The notes beneath the pieces were generated by a model. It did not search any database. It saw nothing but the letters and a program-made list of their open reading frames with translations, and had not been told where the DNA came from. From NCBI GenBank assembly GCA_934650975.1, contig CAKUFW010000010.1:1-45982 (forward strand): 45,982 nucleotides of DNA, written 5' to 3'. The translations under genes and the position numbers were made by a program. Below are positions 42,764 through 45,982 of this stretch, piece after piece. Position 1 is the first letter of the stretch, and each line of letters starts with the position of its first letter. The DNA is from an uncultured Collinsella sp. GTDB lineage: Bacteria > Actinomycetota > Coriobacteriia > Coriobacteriales > Coriobacteriaceae.

Positions 42764-42803
42764 CGGTACAATAGATGGGATTAAGAATGACCGAGGAGAC
42801 CTT

Positions 42804-43712
42804 ATGATCAAACTTGTGCTGACCGATATGGACGATACGCTGATTCCGGCTGGGCAAGACGGCGCCAGTGACTATGCTATCGAGGGCATTCATGCCATGC
42901 AGACGGCAGGCCTGCACTTTGGCCCGGTTTCGGGTCGCCAACCGTCCGCGATGGGCTGGATGTTCCGCAATCGCTCCGAGTGCTTTTCGACCGGCGCCTT
43001 TTGCAACGGGCAGGTGATGTTTGTCGACGGCCAGGTGGTCGCTTCGCGCGCAACCGACAACGATGCCTTGATGCGCCTGGCCGACTACCTTGAGCAAGAG
43101 ACCGACGACACCTATCTAAAGGTCTACAGCCTGGGCGATGACTTTTGGGACAACGACGCTTATTGCGTGACGAGCGACCCCGAGCGCGTGCGTCGCGCCA
43201 TGGAGTCGGGCGGCAACGCATGGCTCAAAGGCGAAGAGGCTCCGTGCCGCCCTGTCGTCGATGATGCCCCGGTATACAAGGCGAATATCTGGAGTGCCCG
43301 TTCGCGCGAGGAGCTCGCCGAGCTGCGCGAGCGCGTTGCCTCCGAGGTGCCGGAGCTCTCACTCGTATTCCCCAACAACCGCGTGCGCCTGTTCGATATT
43401 CTCCCGGCCGGTTGGGACAAGGGCTGCGCGGCGCTTGAGCTGGCGCGCGCCTTGGGGCTGACGCCCGACGAGGTCGCGGTGTTCGGCGATTCCGATAACG
43501 ACCTGCCCATGATTGATGCCGTCCCGAACTCCGTGGCAGTCGCCAATGCCAACGAGGCCGTCACGGCAGCTGCGCGCTGGCATATCGGTGCCGCAGCAGA
43601 CGATGCGGTTGCCGAGGCCCTGCATCAGATTGCTGCCTGTGCCGCGACGGGGGAGATGCCGCCGTTTATGCGCCTGCCGGGTGCGGCCGACGCGAATCTC
43701 GCGAACAGCTAA
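42804..43712 (+). CDS. HAD-family Cof-type hydrolase
   Basis: A 302-residue phosphatase. Motif I is LTDMDDTLI (nucleophile and acid Asp), motif II the serine in GPVSGR, motif III the Lys in WDKGCAALELA, and motif IV is FGDSDNDLPM, all as in Cof-like IIB HADs that dephosphorylate sugar phosphates or cofactor intermediates. ATG 42804 follows GAGGAGACC. It is divergent from the thiamine operon across the palindrome pair. A thiamine-pathway phosphatase role is possible from position alone. The C-terminus is extended by about 25 residues beyond the core. A LysR gene follows after 10 bases. Confidence 0.9.
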   Translation: MIKLVLTDMDDTLIPAGQDGASDYAIEGIHAMQTAGLHFGPVSGRQPSAMGWMFRNRSECFSTGAFCNGQVMFVDGQVVASRATDNDALMRLADYLEQETDDTYLKVYSLGDDFWDNDAYCVTSDPERVRRAMESGGNAWLKGEEAPCRPVVDDAPVYKANIWSARSREELAELRERVASEVPELSLVFPNNRVRLFDILPAGWDKGCAALELARALGLTPDEVAVFGDSDNDLPMIDAVPNSVAVANANEAVTAAARWHIGAAADDAVAEALHQIAACAATGEMPPFMRLPGAADANLANS

Positions 43713-43722
43713 GGAGGCAACC

Positions 43723-44619
43723 ATGAAGCTCCAGCAGCTCAGATATGTCGTTAAGGTTGCCGAGTGCGGCAGCATCACCGAGGCCTCGCGCCGCCTCTTT
43801 GTGTCGCAGCCCTCAATTACCGCGTCGATCCGCGACCTCGAAAACGAGATGGGCGTGCATATCTTCGAGCGTACCAACAAGGGTGTCATCGTGTCCGAGG
43901 AAGGCGAGACCTTTTTGGGCTATGCGCGCCAGGTGCTCGATCAGGCCGACCTGCTCGAGGACAAGTACAAGGGAGCATCCGAGCAGGTGCCGCATTTTAG
44001 TGTGAGCTGCCAACACTATTCCTTTGCCGTCAACGCGTTTGTCGACGTGATTCGCGAGTTCGATGCCGCGCGCTACGACTTTACCCTGCGCGAGGAGCAG
44101 ACCCACGAGATTATCGAGGATGTTGCGCACATGAAAAGCGAGCTGGGCATCCTGTACCTGTCCGAGCACAACCGCGAGGTTATCGAGCGCATGCTGGCGG
44201 CCAACGATCTCGTGTTCGAAGGGCTCTTCTGCGCCACGCCGCACGTCTTTGTATGCGCCGATCATCCGCTGGCGGGCCGCTCCAGCGTGACGCTCAAGGA
44301 TCTGGAAGACTACCCGTTCCTGTCCTATGAGCAGGGCAGCTACAACTCGTTCTATTATTCCGAGGAACTGACCTCGACGTTTGAGCGCCGCAAGAATATC
44401 CGCGTGCGCGACCGCGCGACGCTGTTCAATTTGGCCATGGGTCTCAACGGCTACACGGTATGCTCGGGCGTGATCAGCCACGAGCTCAACGGCCCTGGCA
44501 TTATCTCGATTCCGCTCGACGTGGATGAGTACATGGAGATTGGCATCATCACGCGCAAGAACACGACACTCACGCGCTACGGACAGGCCTATATCGACGC
44601 GATCCGCCAGCATATCTAG
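43723..44619 (+). CDS. LysR-family transcriptional regulator
   Basis: A 298-residue regulator. The winged helix is at residues 1-60 (QLRYVVKVAECGSITEASRR and FVSQPSITASIRDLE), and the rest is the periplasmic-binding-type effector domain (HVFVCADHPLAGRSS, YPFLSYEQGSYNSF). ATG 43723 follows AAGGAGG, which overlaps the HAD stop, so cotranscription with the HAD gene is likely; there is no divergent partner. It resembles the CysB/YwfK-like group in its N-terminal sequence, but its target is unknown. Confidence 0.92.
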   Translation: MKLQQLRYVVKVAECGSITEASRRLFVSQPSITASIRDLENEMGVHIFERTNKGVIVSEEGETFLGYARQVLDQADLLEDKYKGASEQVPHFSVSCQHYSFAVNAFVDVIREFDAARYDFTLREEQTHEIIEDVAHMKSELGILYLSEHNREVIERMLAANDLVFEGLFCATPHVFVCADHPLAGRSSVTLKDLEDYPFLSYEQGSYNSFYYSEELTSTFERRKNIRVRDRATLFNLAMGLNGYTVCSGVISHELNGPGIISIPLDVDEYMEIGIITRKNTTLTRYGQAYIDAIRQHI

Positions 44620-44768
44620 CTGTTTGAACAGCGCCGGGTTCGGGCTTGGCGCCGCTCGATTTACCGCGAACGTCCCAGGATGAGGCCGGATTTCGAGCCA
44701 CATGTCCCATTAACCGGTGCCCCCTCGCATTACCATCAAAGTGAGCCGCTAAGTGAGGGGAGGTCGCC

Positions 44769-45788
44769 GTGGATCGGATATATACCGACAACTGGCGTTT
44801 CCCCATGCCACTTATGTGCACAGCGTTTGAGCTCGGGACGCTCGACAAGACCCTCGACGTGATGCTCAAAGATGACTATGGCGTGATCGCGCGTGCCGAG
44901 GCGCACTACTATCGCGGCTGCCCCGATGAAACCCGCCGCCTAGCGGAGCCGTACCTGTTGTCGGACGACCTTTCGCTCCGTCTTTCGGCATGCCTGTTGT
45001 GCTCCTATGCAAATCTGTCGCTGAATCGCGCGTTGGCGGCGCGCCGCTGCCTTGCGTATCTCAAGGAGACGGGGAAGGGCCAAGGGGCGGCAAAGGATCC
45101 ACGCGCCCAGGCCTCGTACATGCTGCTTGCCGCGAGCGCCTGCGTGCTGCTGCACTTTCCCTCGCCGGTGTCGCGCGGCGAATTCGATTCGTATGCATCG
45201 TTGCTGCCTGAGGGGCTGCGCCTGTTTGCAACCTATGCGCTGGCGCACCGTGCCTATCTCGATGGCGATTACGGGCGCTGCGTGGGCATGGCAGAGAACG
45301 CCCTGTCGATGAAGCAGGAAAGCTATCCCATCCCCGAGGTCTTCTTGCACCTGATCGCCGCCGTTGGGTGGATCAACCAACGCGAGGCCGACCGCGCGAA
45401 TACTCACTTTATGCGCGCGTGGCAGATCGCGCAGCCTGACGGCTTAATCGAGATCGTCGGCGAGCATCACGGGCTTTTGCAGGGCGTGTTGGAGTCATGC
45501 CTAAAGAAGGACCACCCGCAGGAGTTTGCGGAGATTATCAAGGTCACCAGGCGCTTTAGTGGCGGCTGGCGTCGCGTGCATAATCCGGGTGCGGGCGCCA
45601 CTGTTGCCGAAAGCCTGACCACGACGGAATTTGCCATCGCCATGCTGGCCTGTCGCGGCTGGACCAATGATGAGATTGCCGCCCATATGGGTATCTCGCG
45701 TGGCACGGTCAAGAATCGCCTGTCGAGCACCTATGCCAAGCTGGGAGTATCGAGTCGCGCCGCCCTGAAGCAGTTCGTATTGTTGTAG
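44769..45788 (+). CDS. LuxR-type (GerE HTH) transcriptional regulator
   Basis: A 339-residue protein whose C-terminus is a GerE helix-turn-helix (residues ~280-335: LTTTEFAIAMLACRGWTNDE, IAAHMGISRGTVKNRLSS). The N-terminal 270 residues are helical and repeat-like (PYLLSDDLSLRLSACLLC, LAARRCLAYL, LAHRAYLDGDYGRCVGMAEN), consistent with tetratricopeptide-type repeats as in MalT-like regulators, without a P-loop. There is no receiver domain. The start is GTG 44769 with GGGGAGG upstream. The gene is single. Target unknown. Confidence 0.85.
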   Translation: MDRIYTDNWRFPMPLMCTAFELGTLDKTLDVMLKDDYGVIARAEAHYYRGCPDETRRLAEPYLLSDDLSLRLSACLLCSYANLSLNRALAARRCLAYLKETGKGQGAAKDPRAQASYMLLAASACVLLHFPSPVSRGEFDSYASLLPEGLRLFATYALAHRAYLDGDYGRCVGMAENALSMKQESYPIPEVFLHLIAAVGWINQREADRANTHFMRAWQIAQPDGLIEIVGEHHGLLQGVLESCLKKDHPQEFAEIIKVTRRFSGGWRRVHNPGAGATVAESLTTTEFAIAMLACRGWTNDEIAAHMGISRGTVKNRLSSTYAKLGVSSRAALKQFVLL

Positions 45789-45846
45789 GCAAGGCGAGCT
45801 CATTTGTTTTGAGTGAACAACCGAATAGGGGCCGTTCAAACGCGGC

Positions 45847-45876
45847 GCGGCCGCCGGTGGAAGGTCCGGCGGCCGC
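45847..45876. terminator. Perfect 11-bp GC hairpin between convergent genes
   Basis: GCGGCCGCCGG (45847-45857) pairs with CCGGCGGCCGC (45866-45876) around TGGAAGGT. It lies between the LuxR gene and the convergent partial gene at the right edge. It lacks a T run on either side, so termination would rest on the stem alone. Confidence 0.45.
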
Positions 45877-45928
45877 TTACCATGGGACGGTGCACGCCCG
45901 AATTAATCGAGCGTCACGAGGCTTGGAG

Positions 45929-45982
45929 TTACGAGCGCTTGCGGCTGGTAAAGATGCCGGCGACGACGGCTGCCATGCCCGT
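45929..45982 (-). CDS. C-terminal tail of a possible surface-anchored protein (5' end outside window)
   Basis: The 17 residues visible before the TAA stop (45929-45931) read TGMAAVVAGIFTSRKRS. A short hydrophobic run ending in SRKRS is the classic end of an LPXTG sorting signal: the membrane helix and positive tail remain after the sortase motif. The LPXTG itself would lie beyond the window edge, so sortase anchoring is inference. The gene converges with the LuxR gene. Confidence 0.5.
   Translation of the reverse strand, partial: TGMAAVVAGIFTSRKRS

Noticed and set aside
44626..44639. Near-palindrome GCTGTTTGAACAGC after the second LysR gene
   Set aside because: Six-base arms without a T run; too short to call a terminator or operator.

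Overview
The window is a high-GC, densely packed bacterial chromosome segment. Gene content, actinobacterial-style codon use and promoter spacing suggest a gut Coriobacteriia member, probably Collinsella; that assignment is inference from sequence style, not a database match. I see about 41 genes, two of them cut by the window edges. There is no rRNA, tRNA, CRISPR array, recognisable transposase or prophage.

Layout. 1-2.9 kb: a partial methyltransferase and a GntR/ABC-transporter operon (minus). 2.9-6.5 kb: a tandem palindromic repeat, then prfC, a queuosine-precursor transporter with a structured leader, and an SDR enzyme. 6.5-16.9 kb: a five-gene operon encoding a hybrid histidine kinase, a MoxR ATPase, a DUF58 protein, a membrane transglutaminase-fold protein lacking the catalytic Cys, and a 1417-residue leucine-rich-repeat surface protein. 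16.9-25.3 kb: housekeeping and transport genes (ung, EamA and MATE transporters, a LysR regulator, two rRNA methyltransferases related to RlmA and RsmJ, a GNAT enzyme, mscL) and a 46-residue membrane peptide. 25.4-30.6 kb: a protection-like block made of a Tet(M)-type ribosome GTPase, a GNAT acetyltransferase and a short UvrA-like protein. 30.6-34.8 kb: an AAA ATPase bracketed by two related palindromes, trmL, a CobW/G3E GTPase, an ArsC-like protein without its cysteine and a flavoprotein. 34.8-40.4 kb: two paralogous cyclic-di-GMP enzymes and a divergent patatin. 40.6-42.7 kb: a TPP-riboswitch-controlled thiamine salvage operon (thiM, thiamine-binding protein, thiE). 42.8-46 kb: a HAD phosphatase, LysR and LuxR regulators, and the C-terminal tail of a possible surface protein.

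The most unusual feature is the density of intergenic palindromes. At least six sequence families occur in 46 kb, several touching stop codons or promoters, and five of the six share a GGGA(C/T) core. The strongest are a perfect 35-bp inverted repeat, a regular array of six alternating 16-base arms with a 62-bp period, and an inverted pair lying between two outward-facing -10 elements. Upstream of the AAA ATPase, TTAA tetramers recur at exactly 10-bp intervals. The best candidate for an undescribed system at gene level is the kinase-MoxR-DUF58-transglutaminase-LRR operon.
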